A DNA stretch of 8,149 bases from an uncultured Clostridia bacterium. Its GTDB lineage: Bacteria; Bacillota; Clostridia; Oscillospirales; Acutalibacteraceae. Positions 1 to 8,089 of this stretch are shown here, one piece after another. Position 1 is the stretch's first letter, and each line of letters starts with the position of its first letter. A program made the translations under genes and the position numbers. The notes below the pieces were generated by a model that was not told the DNA's origin, did no database searches, and was given only the letters and a program-made list of their open reading frames with translations. The stretch lies in contig CAMWIZ010000029.1 in the NCBI GenBank assembly GCA_947174455.1, positions 1 through 8,149 of the forward strand, in the 5' to 3' direction.

Positions 1-1743
1 AACGGTCCTGTTGTAACCGTCAAAAACAGCAGAACATTTTCTATGATGGAGATGGTCTATGTCGGCGATCAGCGTCTGGTAGGCGAGGTCATAAAAATGT
101 CCGATAAGGAAACTGTTATACAGGTTTATGAGGAAACCACAGGCTTAAAACCGGGCGATGCAGTAGTCGGAACAGGTTCACCGATGAACGTACTGCTTGG
201 TCCCGGAATTATGGATAATATTTTTGACGGAATAGAGCGTCCGCTCAAGGAAATCGAGAAAACTACGGGCGGTGCTTTCATATCACGTGGTGCGTCTGTT
301 TCATCTCTTGACACCGAGAGGGAATGGGACGTTACCGTTACTGTTAAGGTTGGGGATGTTTTACAGCAGGGCGATATTTACGCTACTGTTCCCGAAACTG
401 CCATTATTGAGCATAGACTTATGGTGCCGCCGAACATTGAGGGAAAAGTTATAAAAACATCGAAGAACGGTAAATACAAATTAAATGATGCAGTGGTTAC
501 CTTAGAGTACGTATTTTGTAATAAAATTTCTCTAACTATCTGTCAAAAATGGACTATCAGAACACCTCGCCCTGTAAATAAAAAGCTTCCTGCGGATATT
601 CCCCTTATTACGGGTCAAAGAGTTATAGATACTTTGCTTCCTATAGCAAAGGGCGGTACGGCGGCTGTTCCGGGTGGATTTGGTGCAGGAAAAACAATGA
701 CGCAGCATCAGCTTGCAAAATGGTGTGACGCTGATATAATTGTCTATGTCGGCTGTGGTGAACGTGGAAATGAAATGAGTCAGGTACTTACTGAGTTCAG
801 TGAGCTTATAGACCCTAAGTCCGGCAGGCCAATGACAGACAGAACTGTACTTATTGCAAATACGTCCAATATGCCTGTTGCCGCTCGTGAGGCGTCTATA
901 TACACGGGCATCACATTGGCGGAGTATTACAGAGATATGGGTTATCACTGTGCAATCATGGCTGACTCAACTTCCCGTTGGGCAGAAGCACTCAGAGAAA
1001 TTTCCGGTCGTTTGGAGGAAATGCCTGCCGAAGAGGGTTTTCCTGCTTACTTACCGTCACGTTTATCTGAATTCTATGAACGTGCCGCACGAGTAGAAAC
1101 ACTTAACGGTAAAGAGGGTTCTGTAACAATTATCGGTGCAGTTTCACCGCAGGGTGCGGATTTTTCTGAGCCTGTTACTCAAAATACAAAGCGTTTTACA
1201 CGTTGTTTTTGGGCTCTTGATAAATCCCTTGCTTATGCACGTCACTATCCTGCCATTAACTGGATGACAAGCTACAGTGAGTATTTTACCGATTTGGATC
1301 CTTGGTTTGAGAAAAATGTCGGTACAGATTTTGTTAACTATCGTTCCACAATCAATGCCATATTGCAGGAAGAAAATCGCCTGATGGAGATTGTAAAGCT
1401 TATCGGTGCAGATGTACTGCCCGATGATCAGAAGCTGATTATAGAGATAGCAAGAGTTATCAGAGTAGGATTCCTTCAGCAGAACGCATTCCATAAGGAG
1501 GATACCTATGTTCCGCTGGAAAAGCAAAAGCTTATGATGCGTACTATTTTGCATCTTTATGACGGTTCAAAGAGCCTAATCAGCAGAAATATTCCTATTT
1601 CAAGAATCACTTCACTGGGTCTTTTTGATAAATTAACAAAAATGAAATATGACGTTCCGAACGATAAATTGGAGCTTTTTGATGCCTATGATAAGGAAAT
1701 TGACGAGGCTCTGAATACAACCTTTACTGAGGAATTTAATTAA
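1..1743 (+). CDS. ntpA: V-type ATP synthase/ATPase catalytic subunit A (5' partial)
   Basis: Catalytic nucleotide-binding subunit of the cytoplasmic V1 head; three A and three B subunits form the ring that couples ATP turnover to ion transport. The frame is open from base 1 and its first codons (NGPVVTV...) match the usual N-terminal beta-barrel start, so the gene begins just upstream, probably by about ten codons; the ATG at 43 is internal. 580 codons are visible, against about 590 in full-length bacterial homologues. Seen in order: N-terminal barrel; the A-specific insertion (roughly 330-500); the P-loop GGFGAGKT at 673-696; GCGERGNEM at 751-777; [13 protein letters not shown] after about 960, with the RLEEMP stretch following; and [11 protein letters not shown] near 1140. 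The P-loop has Gly where many homologues have Pro (GPFGAGKT). ntpB follows 34 nt downstream. Family assignment is secure; the transported ion (H+ or Na+) cannot be told because the membrane ring gene is outside the window. Confidence 0.97.
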   Translation, partial: NGPVVTVKNSRTFSMMEMVYVGDQRLVGEVIKMSDKETVIQVYEETTGLKPGDAVVGTGSPMNVLLGPGIMDNIFDGIERPLKEIEKTTGGAFISRGASVSSLDTEREWDVTVTVKVGDVLQQGDIYATVPETAIIEHRLMVPPNIEGKVIKTSKNGKYKLNDAVVTLEYVFCNKISLTICQKWTIRTPRPVNKKLPADIPLITGQRVIDTLLPIAKGGTAAVPGGFGAGKTMTQHQLAKWCDADIIVYVGCGERGNEMSQVLTEFSELIDPKSGRPMTDRTVLIANTSNMPVAAREASIYTGITLAEYYRDMGYHCAIMADSTSRWAEALREISGRLEEMPAEEGFPAYLPSRLSEFYERAARVETLNGKEGSVTIIGAVSPQGADFSEPVTQNTKRFTRCFWALDKSLAYARHYPAINWMTSYSEYFTDLDPWFEKNVGTDFVNYRSTINAILQEENRLMEIVKLIGADVLPDDQKLIIEIARVIRVGFLQQNAFHKEDTYVPLEKQKLMMRTILHLYDGSKSLISRNIPISRITSLGLFDKLTKMKYDVPNDKLELFDAYDKEIDEALNTTFTEEFN

Positions 1744-1777
1744 AAGCAATACTCGATTTGAAAGGGAATGAAACAGA

Positions 1778-3169
1778 ATGGTTTTAGATTATGTTGGTGT
1801 AAAAGAGATAAACGGTTCTCTGATTGTCCTTGATGGAGTAAAAGGTGCTTTTAATGAGGAAATCGTTGATATCCGCTTAGACGACGGCACTGTTCGACAG
1901 GGAAGAATTGTGCAAATGGACGGCGAGAGAGTTGTTGTACAGGTATTTGAGAGTGCAAGAGGCATTTCTTTAAAAAATACGAAAACCCGTTTGCAGGGCA
2001 GACCTATGGAAATGCCGCTGTCACGGGAAATTATAGGAAGAATTCTTAATGGTTCGGGTAAGCCTATAGATGGATTGGGCGATATTTTTCCTGAGAAGAC
2101 CGCCAATATAAACGGTACTCCGCTAAATCCTGTTTCCAGAGTTTACCCTAAAAATTATATAAATACAGGTATTTCTACAATAGATACACTCATTACTCTT
2201 ATTAGAGGTCAAAAACTGCCTATATTCTCAGGTTCGGGTATGAAGCACAACGAACTTGCCGTACAGATTGTACGACAGGCGAAAATCTCCGATAACAGTA
2301 ACGAGGGCTTCTGTGTTGTTTTTGCTGCTATGGGTGTAAAGAATGATGTTGCCGATTACTTTAAACGCAGCTTTGAGGAATCCGGTGTTATGAATAAGGT
2401 TGTTATGTTTTTGAATTTGGCAAACGACCCAATCATTGAAAGAACACTTACACCGCGTTGTGCGTTGACAGTTGCTGAATATTTGGCATTTGAGCTTGAT
2501 ATGCACGTTCTTGTTATTATGACGGATATGACCTCCTATGCAGAAGCACAGCGTGAATACAGTTCATCAAAAGGTGAAATTCCCGGCAGAAAGGGTTATC
2601 CGGGTTATCTTTATTCAGATTTGGCATCATTGTATGAGAGAGCCGGCATGATTAAGGGCAGCAAAGGTTCTGTTACACAGATACCTATATTGACTATGCC
2701 GAATGATGATATAACTCACCCTGTACCCGATCTTACGGGCTATATTACAGAGGGACAAATAGTTCTTAACAGAGGACTTCAGGGACAGGGGATATATCCG
2801 CCTGTAGATATTTTGCCTTCATTGTCACGTTTGATGAAAGACGGTATAGGTGAAGGTTACACAAGGGCGGATCATCAGCCTCTTGCCAATCAGCTTTTCT
2901 CGTCCTATGCTAAGGTAATTGATGCAAGATCGCTGGCATCGGTTATAGGTGCAGAGGAGTTATCTGCTATTGATAAAAAATATCTTGAGTTCGGCGAACA
3001 ATTTGAGGCACAGTTTGTAAATCAAGATTTCTCGGAAAACAGAACAATCGAACAGAGTCTTGAACTTGGCTGGAAACTTTTGGGAATTCTCCCTCGTGGT
3101 GAGCTTGACAGAGTTGACGATGCAATTTTGGACCGTTATTATAAGCCTGCTGACAAGACTGAAGAATAA
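1778..3169 (+). CDS. ntpB: V-type ATP synthase/ATPase non-catalytic subunit B
   Basis: Partner of subunit A in the V1 hexamer; it binds nucleotide poorly and contributes an arginine to the catalytic A site at the A/B interface. The 463 residues are close to the family norm of about 460. The N-terminal barrel (about 1-75) is followed by a nucleotide-binding fold that carries [12 protein letters not shown] (150-161) in place of a true Walker A, as is normal for B subunits. Also visible are NLANDP (213-218), [10 protein letters not shown] (248-257), [12 protein letters not shown] (268-279) and LPSLSRL (346-352). R351 in the last motif lies where the arginine finger is described in the Enterococcus hirae enzyme. 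ATG at 1778 is preceded by AAAGGG at 1761-1766, an 11-nt spacing, which is a modest ribosome binding site. The gene lies 34 nt after ntpA and 20 nt before ntpD, consistent with one transcript. Nothing appears broken. Confidence 0.97.
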   Translation: MVLDYVGVKEINGSLIVLDGVKGAFNEEIVDIRLDDGTVRQGRIVQMDGERVVVQVFESARGISLKNTKTRLQGRPMEMPLSREIIGRILNGSGKPIDGLGDIFPEKTANINGTPLNPVSRVYPKNYINTGISTIDTLITLIRGQKLPIFSGSGMKHNELAVQIVRQAKISDNSNEGFCVVFAAMGVKNDVADYFKRSFEESGVMNKVVMFLNLANDPIIERTLTPRCALTVAEYLAFELDMHVLVIMTDMTSYAEAQREYSSSKGEIPGRKGYPGYLYSDLASLYERAGMIKGSKGSVTQIPILTMPNDDITHPVPDLTGYITEGQIVLNRGLQGQGIYPPVDILPSLSRLMKDGIGEGYTRADHQPLANQLFSSYAKVIDARSLASVIGAEELSAIDKKYLEFGEQFEAQFVNQDFSENRTIEQSLELGWKLLGILPRGELDRVDDAILDRYYKPADKTEE

Positions 3170-3176
3170 GCTGTAC

Positions 3177-3183
3177 GAGGTGA
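3177..3183 (+). promoter_or_regulatory. Ribosome binding site deciding the TTG start of ntpD
   Basis: GAGGTGA, a close match to the 16S anti-Shine-Dalgarno complement, lies 6 nt before TTG at 3190. It supports translation from TTG rather than from the downstream ATG at codon 13, which has no comparable site. Confidence 0.85.
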
Positions 3184-3189
3184 TTTAAT

Positions 3190-3816
3190 TTGGCTATACA
3201 GGCAGTGCCTACAAAAGGCAACTTGATGAATTCAAAAAAATCCCTTACACTTTCTAAACTTGGCTATGAGCTTCTTGATAAAAAGAGAAATATCCTCATC
3301 AGGGAGATGATGTCACTTATTGAACATGCAAAGTCTGTACAGAGCAAGATAGATGATGCGTATGCGGCTGCGTATCTTGCTCTTGAAACAGCCAATGTGA
3401 CTATGGGATTTTGCGACGAAATATCCCGTGCCATTCCTGAGGAGGATTCGCTTACGCTTAACTACAGAAGCGTAATGGGTGTGGAAATTCCGATTATTTC
3501 TATAGATGAGGGCGACGGTTTAGAGTTGAATTACGGCTTGTACACAACAAACTCAATACTTGATGATGCCCAGCAGAAATTTATGGAAGTAAAGCATTTG
3601 ACTGCACATCTTGCTGAAATTGAGAACAGTGTATATAGACTTGCTCATGCTATCAGCACTACACAAAAGCGTGCAAATGCGTTAAAAAATATTATGATTC
3701 CTAAATTTGAGGATACAGTTAAGTACATTACAGATGCACTTGACGAGAAAGACAGGGAAGAGTTTTCTCGATTGAAGGTAATCAAAAAGCAAAAGAACCA
3801 ACAAGAGCAAAACTGA
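3190..3816 (+). CDS. ntpD: V-type ATP synthase/ATPase subunit D (central stalk), TTG start
   Basis: Subunit D is the long coiled-coil rotor shaft inside the A3B3 ring. The 208 residues fit the family (about 200-215). The N-terminal signature PTKGNLM (7-13) and the C-terminal TQKRANALKNI (158-168), IPKFEDT (170-176) and LDEKDREEFSRLK (184-196) match subunit D. The stretches between are mostly helical and charged, as expected for two antiparallel helices, with a more globular part around residues 85-120. The start is TTG at 3190, chosen because a strong GAGGTGA sits 6 nt upstream (3177-3183) and because the MAIQ-x-x-PTKGNLM beginning matches the usual D-subunit N-terminus; the first ATG, at codon 13, would remove that conserved motif. 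It is the last gene of the operon, followed by a hairpin terminator at 3900-3943. No F or G subunit gene follows it here. Confidence 0.96.
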   Translation: MAIQAVPTKGNLMNSKKSLTLSKLGYELLDKKRNILIREMMSLIEHAKSVQSKIDDAYAAAYLALETANVTMGFCDEISRAIPEEDSLTLNYRSVMGVEIPIISIDEGDGLELNYGLYTTNSILDDAQQKFMEVKHLTAHLAEIENSVYRLAHAISTTQKRANALKNIMIPKFEDTVKYITDALDEKDREEFSRLKVIKKQKNQQEQN

Positions 3817-3899
3817 GGTTATTATCTTATTTTCAAAATTATCCTAATGTTTTGGTAATAAGAGTTTAATCTTTTATCACATTTATTGCAGCAAATGTA
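3817..3899. other. AT-rich convergent spacer without a gene
   Basis: This is the 3' untranslated stretch between the ntpD stop and the terminator hairpin. It is AT-rich. CTTATT and AATAAG can pair over a long loop (about 3829-3864), but the stem is only six base pairs, so I do not call it a structure. I see no small ORF with a ribosome binding site and no RNA gene. Confidence 0.6.
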
Positions 3900-3950
3900 A
3901 AAACACAGCGACTTTCGCATAATGTCGAAAGTCGCTGTGTTTTGTATTTT
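3900..3950. terminator. Bidirectional intrinsic terminator between convergent operons
   Basis: A perfect 18-bp stem pairs 3900-3917 with 3926-3943 around an 8-nt loop (CATAATGT). On the + strand the stem runs into TTTTGTATTTTT, ending transcription of ntpABD. On the - strand the same stem is followed by TTTTACATTT, placing it about 30 nt past the stop of the histidine kinase. The stem has a GC-rich centre (CACAGCGAC) with A/T runs at its base, the usual layout of a two-way rho-independent terminator. Confidence 0.93.
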
Positions 3951-3970
3951 TGAATAATACTCATGCGTCA

Positions 3971-6526
3971 CTATTCACTTAGGAACTTTTGCAACGTACT
4001 TATAAGTTTATTCAAATCAAGAGGTTTTGCAACATGGGCATTCATACCACATTCTAAGCATAATTGCACATCATCAACGAAGGCATCTGCGGTCATCGCA
4101 ATAATTGGAAGATTGTTGTCTGAACGATTAAGCTTTCGTATATTTTTAGTAGCTTCATATCCTGTCATTATTGGCATACTAATATCCATTAAAATAACAT
4201 CATAAAAACCGATTTCAGACTCCTCAAATTTCTCAACACATTCTTTACCGTTTATAGCACGTGTAAGCTCCAGTCCAAAAGATGAAAGAATTTCATTCGC
4301 AACTTCCCAGTTAAGATCAATATCCTCAGCCAGTAAAATGCGTTTTCCGGTAAAATCTGTTGCTTTGGTTTCTTTTTTATTTTCCGATGCGTCGTCAGAA
4401 ATACCTGCGTACTGTTTTAAACGTGCATACAGTGTTGATTTAAACAGAGGTTTAGCGATGAAGCCTTCGATGAAATCAACATTATCAATTTCATCTTGAA
4501 TATCGCTCCAATCATAAGCTGAAACAAGAAAGATCGGTATTTCTTTTCCCACTCTTCGATGAATCTCATGTATAATCTGTATACCGTCCATATTCGGCAT
4601 CTTCCAGTCAATCAATACAAAATGGTAATCTTCATTTTTATTATGATGTTCCTCTACCAACTGTATTGCTTTTATGCCATCTTGAGTCCATTCTGCATGA
4701 ACTCCCAATTCCTCAAGATTGGAAACTGCACTGGTACATAATTCTTCGTTATCATCTACTACAAGAACATTCCATTGAGGCAACTCCATTTTTTCATCCT
4801 TTATTGCTCTTTCTAAGTCCAATGTAACATGAAATTTACTTCCTTTATCTATTTCACTATCAAGCATTATTTCGCCATTCATAAGATCAATAATAGCTTT
4901 AGTAATCGCCATACCCAGACCGGTTCCTGTAATGTTTCGTACCCTCTCATTATCTTCTCTTGCAAAGCTTACAAAGATTTTTTTCTGGAATTCCTCAGAC
5001 ATTCCTATTCCGTTGTCCTCAACTATAACGTGTGTGCGTACATAGTTATCTCCCAAAGGCGATTCTTCCTGATAGAGATATACATCAATTCTTCCGTCTT
5101 CGGGTGTGAACTTAACTGCATTGGACAACAAATTCAATAATACTTGATTCAAACGCAGACCGTCACAATATACATCCTCTGATAAAATGTTCCGTATAAA
5201 AATATCAAAATACTGGTTTCTTGCTTTAACTTGCGGCTGTATAATATTCACAAGATCATCCACGGTTTCTTTGAGGGATATCTTACCGTTATTCAAAGTT
5301 ATCTTTCCGCTCTCAATTTTAGACATATCCAACACATCGTTAATGAGACTCAACAAATGTTTACCGGATAATTGAATTTTTTGCAAACAATCCTCTAATC
5401 GGACTGAATTATTGATATTTTTCATAGCAATTTCTGTCATTCCCAATATTGCATTCATAGGTGTACGAATATCATGACTCATGCTGGAAAGAAACTCACT
5501 TTTAGCACTATTGGCATGCAGTGCCTCTCGCTTGGCATCATTTAATATCCTCATTTGTTGTTGTGACAATCTGATATATATATAAAATATAATAATAATT
5601 ACCGTTAATATAGCTAACAGAGATACCATAATACCTTTGGTACGCATTTCTTCAAGTTCCGTCACGGTATCTGTCAAAACTCCGCTGCCCATAACTGTTA
5701 CCAGATACCACGTGGTATTTTCGGAAATGGGGGAGCAGTACAGAAATTTATCTTCTTCTTCAGTAGCAATCCTTGCACTGTAAACCTGCCCTGAGTTAAT
5801 TGCCTCTTTTAATTCTTTGACGTACGTCTCAAGAGAGCTTACATCCTGACAGTTGAACTCATCCATCATACGTTCAAAAAAATTTCTTTTGTACACTTCG
5901 CCATTCCGGACAATAAATTGCCCGTCCTCGTCAATAATATGAGTATACACTTCCGAACTGCCGTTTTCCAAAAAAAGGGAATTGTTAAGGTATTCCATAG
6001 TAACACCGACTATCAGAGCTACGCTTTTTTGAGTGTTACCCATGTCGTATTCAGCTGCTTTGCCCAAAAGAAGCATTTTTTCTCCACTTACATTAACAGC
6101 TTCTTCCACGATGTTTCCGTCTTGATCCAAGGATGATAAAATATTTTCATTATTAGAAACATTCAGCAGCTCTCTACCATGGATAGTTTCTATGGTGCCG
6201 TCTGCTGTACAAAAACCCACATATGTAAAGTTCCTAATCTTTGTATTTGTTATCAGCTCATTAAACATTTCTTCCGTATTTTGATAAGAATTCATCGAAG
6301 TACTTTTTATAATTCCTTCTACTTGTTGTAAACGCAGTCCTATAACAGAGGTGAATTTTTCCTGTAGCTGCATATTGATTTCAGCCATATAAATTTTACT
6401 GATATCATTTACCGCTTCTTTTGTTTTCTCCCTCATGAAAGTCATCAATACGGTAAATGCTATTATACATACAATTGCTCCACCAACGAAACTAAACCAT
6501 AGTATACGTTTAATTTTTTTATTCAT
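3971..6526 (-). CDS. Membrane hybrid histidine kinase: Cache-like sensor, HisKA, HATPase_c, REC, REC
   Basis: Predicted sensor kinase that autophosphorylates on histidine and passes phosphate to its own receivers. Seen in its 851 residues: membrane helix 8-30; extracytoplasmic region about 31-297, of a size and end pattern (Y-C-S-P-I...W-Y-L-V, 263-276) resembling double-Cache sensors; membrane helix about 298-320; a short linker without a recognisable HAMP; HisKA with H351 in SHDIRTPMN; HATPase_c with N465/N469, DNGIGM (504-509) and GTGLGM (534-539); REC1 (about 586-706) with D591/D592, D640, S669, K692; a charged linker; REC2 (about 728-850) with E734/D735, D781, T812, K834. All catalytic and phosphoacceptor residues appear intact. 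The protein stops right after REC2, where related kinases often carry an HPt domain. ATG at 6526 follows AAGGG (6536-6540) at 9 nt. It is the last gene of the operon, 49 nt after the HD-GYP regulator. The ligand is unknown. Confidence 0.95.
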   Translation of the reverse strand: MNKKIKRILWFSFVGGAIVCIIAFTVLMTFMREKTKEAVNDISKIYMAEINMQLQEKFTSVIGLRLQQVEGIIKSTSMNSYQNTEEMFNELITNTKIRNFTYVGFCTADGTIETIHGRELLNVSNNENILSSLDQDGNIVEEAVNVSGEKMLLLGKAAEYDMGNTQKSVALIVGVTMEYLNNSLFLENGSSEVYTHIIDEDGQFIVRNGEVYKRNFFERMMDEFNCQDVSSLETYVKELKEAINSGQVYSARIATEEEDKFLYCSPISENTTWYLVTVMGSGVLTDTVTELEEMRTKGIMVSLLAILTVIIIIFYIYIRLSQQQMRILNDAKREALHANSAKSEFLSSMSHDIRTPMNAILGMTEIAMKNINNSVRLEDCLQKIQLSGKHLLSLINDVLDMSKIESGKITLNNGKISLKETVDDLVNIIQPQVKARNQYFDIFIRNILSEDVYCDGLRLNQVLLNLLSNAVKFTPEDGRIDVYLYQEESPLGDNYVRTHVIVEDNGIGMSEEFQKKIFVSFAREDNERVRNITGTGLGMAITKAIIDLMNGEIMLDSEIDKGSKFHVTLDLERAIKDEKMELPQWNVLVVDDNEELCTSAVSNLEELGVHAEWTQDGIKAIQLVEEHHNKNEDYHFVLIDWKMPNMDGIQIIHEIHRRVGKEIPIFLVSAYDWSDIQDEIDNVDFIEGFIAKPLFKSTLYARLKQYAGISDDASENKKETKATDFTGKRILLAEDIDLNWEVANEILSSFGLELTRAINGKECVEKFEESEIGFYDVILMDISMPIMTGYEATKNIRKLNRSDNNLPIIAMTADAFVDDVQLCLECGMNAHVAKPLDLNKLISTLQKFLSE

Positions 6527-6575
6527 TGCCGCTTACCCTTGCTCTTCTCAATATAAATACTGTTCTAAGATCTCA

Positions 6576-7616
6576 TTACTTTTTTATTTTGTCCTGGATT
6601 TCAGTAAATACCTTTAGAATTTTAGGATTGAAAGCACCGCATTCGCCGTTTACAATCATCTGTACAGCTGTATCATGGGTAAATGCTTTTTTGTAACACC
6701 TCTCTGACGTAAGTGCATCGTATACATCAGCAACAGAAACTACCTGTGCCCAAATAGATATCTCATTGCCGCTTAACCCGTCGGGATAACCCCTTCCATC
6801 CCAACGTTCATGGTGATGTCTGCAAATATCATAACTATACTTATAAATTCCTTCGTCCATAATATCCGGTATAGTCCGTAGAATTTCGCATCCCTTTGTT
6901 GTATGCTGTTTCATAATTTCAAATTCTTCTTTTGTAAGTCTGCCCGGCTTGCTCAGAATGCTGTCCGATATACAAATCTTTCCAACATCATGAAGTGTAG
7001 AAGATCTGGATATTTTAGCAATTTCGCTTTCTGGTAAATAATATTCCGGATATGTATCACTTACTTCCTTCATTAAAATGCTTGTAAGTCCCGAAATACG
7101 CTTTACATGTTCCCCTGACTCACCATTTCTGAATTCTATTACCGCAGCAAGTGTTTCTATCATTGACAGATTTAATCGATTAAAACGTTCTACCTGTTCT
7201 TTTACTACAATTTCCAACTGATTCCTATGTTCGTACAACTCCACAACATTGTTAACTCTGCATTTGAGGAAGTGTACCATAAACGGTTTGCGAATTACGT
7301 CAATAGCACCTAAATTATATCCATCAACTAACTTTTCCTCGCTATCTGAGGCAGTTATCAAAAATACCGGAATTCTGTTTATTTTTTTACTTTTGTTCAT
7401 TTCTTTCAGTACTTGCAGTCCGTCCATTTCAGGCATAAGTATATCAAGAAGTATTGCTGAAAATTTTATATTGTCATTGATAAATTCCATTGCCTGCACA
7501 CCGTTGCAGGCCTCAATTATCTCATATTCATTTTTGAATATCTCACTTAAAATTATACGGTTGATTTCAATATCATCTACAATCAATAACTTCTTTTTAT
7601 CTGTTCTATTTTCCAT
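6576..7616 (-). CDS. Response regulator with HD-GYP output (predicted cyclic-di-GMP phosphodiesterase)
   Basis: Predicted cytoplasmic regulator whose phosphorylation would control breakdown of cyclic-di-GMP. The 346 residues comprise: REC (about 8-125) with D14/D15, phosphoacceptor D58, T88 and K110; a helical linker (about 125-158); and HD-GYP (about 159-345). The HD-GYP metal ligands seem complete: E166 and H170 (E-x3-H), H209-D210, H238, H268-H269 and D297, with K213 three residues after the HD pair. The GYP loop reads GRGYPDG (274-280) and is followed by DALTSERCYKK (300-310). The E-x3-H arrangement is the one reported for trinuclear-metal HD-GYP enzymes. ATG at 7616 is preceded by AAGGAG (7625-7630) at 8 nt, a strong site. 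It lies between the HPt gene (51 nt upstream) and the kinase gene (49 nt downstream). The domain order is that of RpfG. Family call is firm; activity on cyclic-di-GMP is inferred from motifs, and no GGDEF cyclase is in the window. Confidence 0.95.
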   Translation of the reverse strand: MENRTDKKKLLIVDDIEINRIILSEIFKNEYEIIEACNGVQAMEFINDNIKFSAILLDILMPEMDGLQVLKEMNKSKKINRIPVFLITASDSEEKLVDGYNLGAIDVIRKPFMVHFLKCRVNNVVELYEHRNQLEIVVKEQVERFNRLNLSMIETLAAVIEFRNGESGEHVKRISGLTSILMKEVSDTYPEYYLPESEIAKISRSSTLHDVGKICISDSILSKPGRLTKEEFEIMKQHTTKGCEILRTIPDIMDEGIYKYSYDICRHHHERWDGRGYPDGLSGNEISIWAQVVSVADVYDALTSERCYKKAFTHDTAVQMIVNGECGAFNPKILKVFTEIQDKIKK

Positions 7617-7624
7617 GATAACGA

Positions 7625-7630
7625 CTCCTT
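7625..7630 (-). promoter_or_regulatory. Strong ribosome binding site of the HD-GYP regulator gene
   Basis: AAGGAG on the minus strand, 8 nt before ATG at 7616, inside the 51-nt gap after the HPt gene. It is stronger than the site of the kinase gene (AAGGG, 6536-6540), which suggests, without proving it, that the regulator is made in greater amount than the kinase. Confidence 0.8.
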
Positions 7631-7667
7631 ACAAAATTGCATTAAATGTCACATCTGACTGCTTGAC

Positions 7668-8021
7668 TTATCTAAGGTGTTTTTCTATACAATCAATAAT
7701 ATCATTTTGAACCGGAATGATATTTTCAAGAATCAATTTTGCCTGCTCAGGCTGATTTTTACGTAACAAATTCACAATTTCGGTGTATGCTTCATAAACA
7801 GGTTTAATGGATAAATTTCCCGCAGCGCCCTTAATGGCATGGGTTTTTTCAATAACAATACTGTATTCATCACAATCAAAATCAGTGTTAACTGCCATAT
7901 CACATATTAAGTCCGAAAATTTCAATAACATTCTCTTATACAGTGACGCATTTCCCACAAAACGTTCTGTTGCCTCTTTCACATTTACATTTTTTGCTTC
8001 TAATTCTTCAAATAAATCCAC
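7668..8021 (-). CDS. Free-standing HPt phosphotransfer protein, GTG start
   Basis: Small histidine-containing phosphotransfer protein, predicted to carry phosphate between the kinase receivers and the receiver of the HD-GYP regulator. The 117 residues form essentially one HPt domain. The signature THAIKGAAGNL (60-70) gives H61 as the phosphoacceptor, with K64 and G65 at their expected places; the rest is helical and fits the four-helix bundle, with no other domain and no membrane segment. The start is GTG at 8021: AGGGGG lies 9 nt upstream (8031-8036), the reading MDLFEELEAKN fits an HPt N-terminus, and the first internal ATG (codon 31) would remove the first helix. It is the first gene of the minus-strand operon, so it may be made at a higher level than the kinase, which would suit a shuttle. 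It might also serve kinases encoded elsewhere. Confidence 0.92.
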   Translation of the reverse strand: MDLFEELEAKNVNVKEATERFVGNASLYKRMLLKFSDLICDMAVNTDFDCDEYSIVIEKTHAIKGAAGNLSIKPVYEAYTEIVNLLRKNQPEQAKLILENIIPVQNDIIDCIEKHLR

Positions 8022-8030
8022 TTGTGAAAT

Positions 8031-8036
8031 CCCCCT
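8031..8036 (-). promoter_or_regulatory. Ribosome binding site deciding the GTG start of the HPt gene
   Basis: AGGGGG on the minus strand, 9 nt before GTG at 8021, is the only purine-rich Shine-Dalgarno-like stretch near the beginning of this frame. It supports the GTG start. Upstream in-frame codons include no ATG that is well placed relative to such a site. Confidence 0.7.
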
Positions 8037-8042
8037 TTGTTT

Positions 8043-8076
8043 AATTACAAAATACTGTTTTTAAGCAATTACAAAA
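8043..8076. repeat. Pair of 10-bp direct repeats in the leader of the HPt operon
   Basis: AATTACAAAA occurs at 8043-8052 and again at 8067-8076, with starts 24 bp apart, in the AT-rich leader directly upstream of the HPt gene. Read on the minus strand the unit is TTTTGTAATT. The spacing is near two helical turns, so a tandem operator is possible, but chance repetition in AT-rich DNA is also plausible. No hexamer pair close to the sigma-A consensus stands out here, so I do not mark a promoter. Confidence 0.4.
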
Positions 8077-8089
8077 AAAGGTTTTGTCG

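Noticed and set aside
43..45. ATG at 43 as the true start of subunit A
   Set aside because: The frame is open to base 1 and the preceding codons encode conserved N-terminal residues (NGPVVTV), so the real start is upstream of the window.
532..948. Minus-strand open frame of 138 codons inside ntpA
   Set aside because: Lies wholly antisense to a strongly conserved V-ATPase gene, has no recognisable domain, and is rich in Cys, Arg and Ser as expected of a shadow frame.
1144..1554. Minus-strand open frame of 136 codons inside ntpA
   Set aside because: Antisense shadow of conserved coding sequence; no family resemblance.
3829..3864. Possible second hairpin (CTTATT/AATAAG) upstream of the main terminator
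   Set aside because: Six A/T-rich base pairs over a loop of more than 20 nt would not be stable.
7651..7662. Short inverted repeat (GTCA/TGAC) after the HPt gene
   Set aside because: Only four base pairs, with no T tract; too weak to be a terminator or attenuator within the operon.
7249..7710. Plus-strand open frame of 153 codons across the HD-GYP regulator and HPt genes
   Set aside because: Antisense to the conserved REC domain, biased to Ser, Ile and Leu, with no supported start; the minus-strand genes explain the region fully.
8046..8079. Candidate sigma-A promoter for the HPt operon
   Set aside because: The possible -35/-10 pairs (such as TTGCTT with ATTAAA, or a TATTTT -10) match the consensus poorly in sequence or spacing, and the AT-rich context makes chance matches likely.
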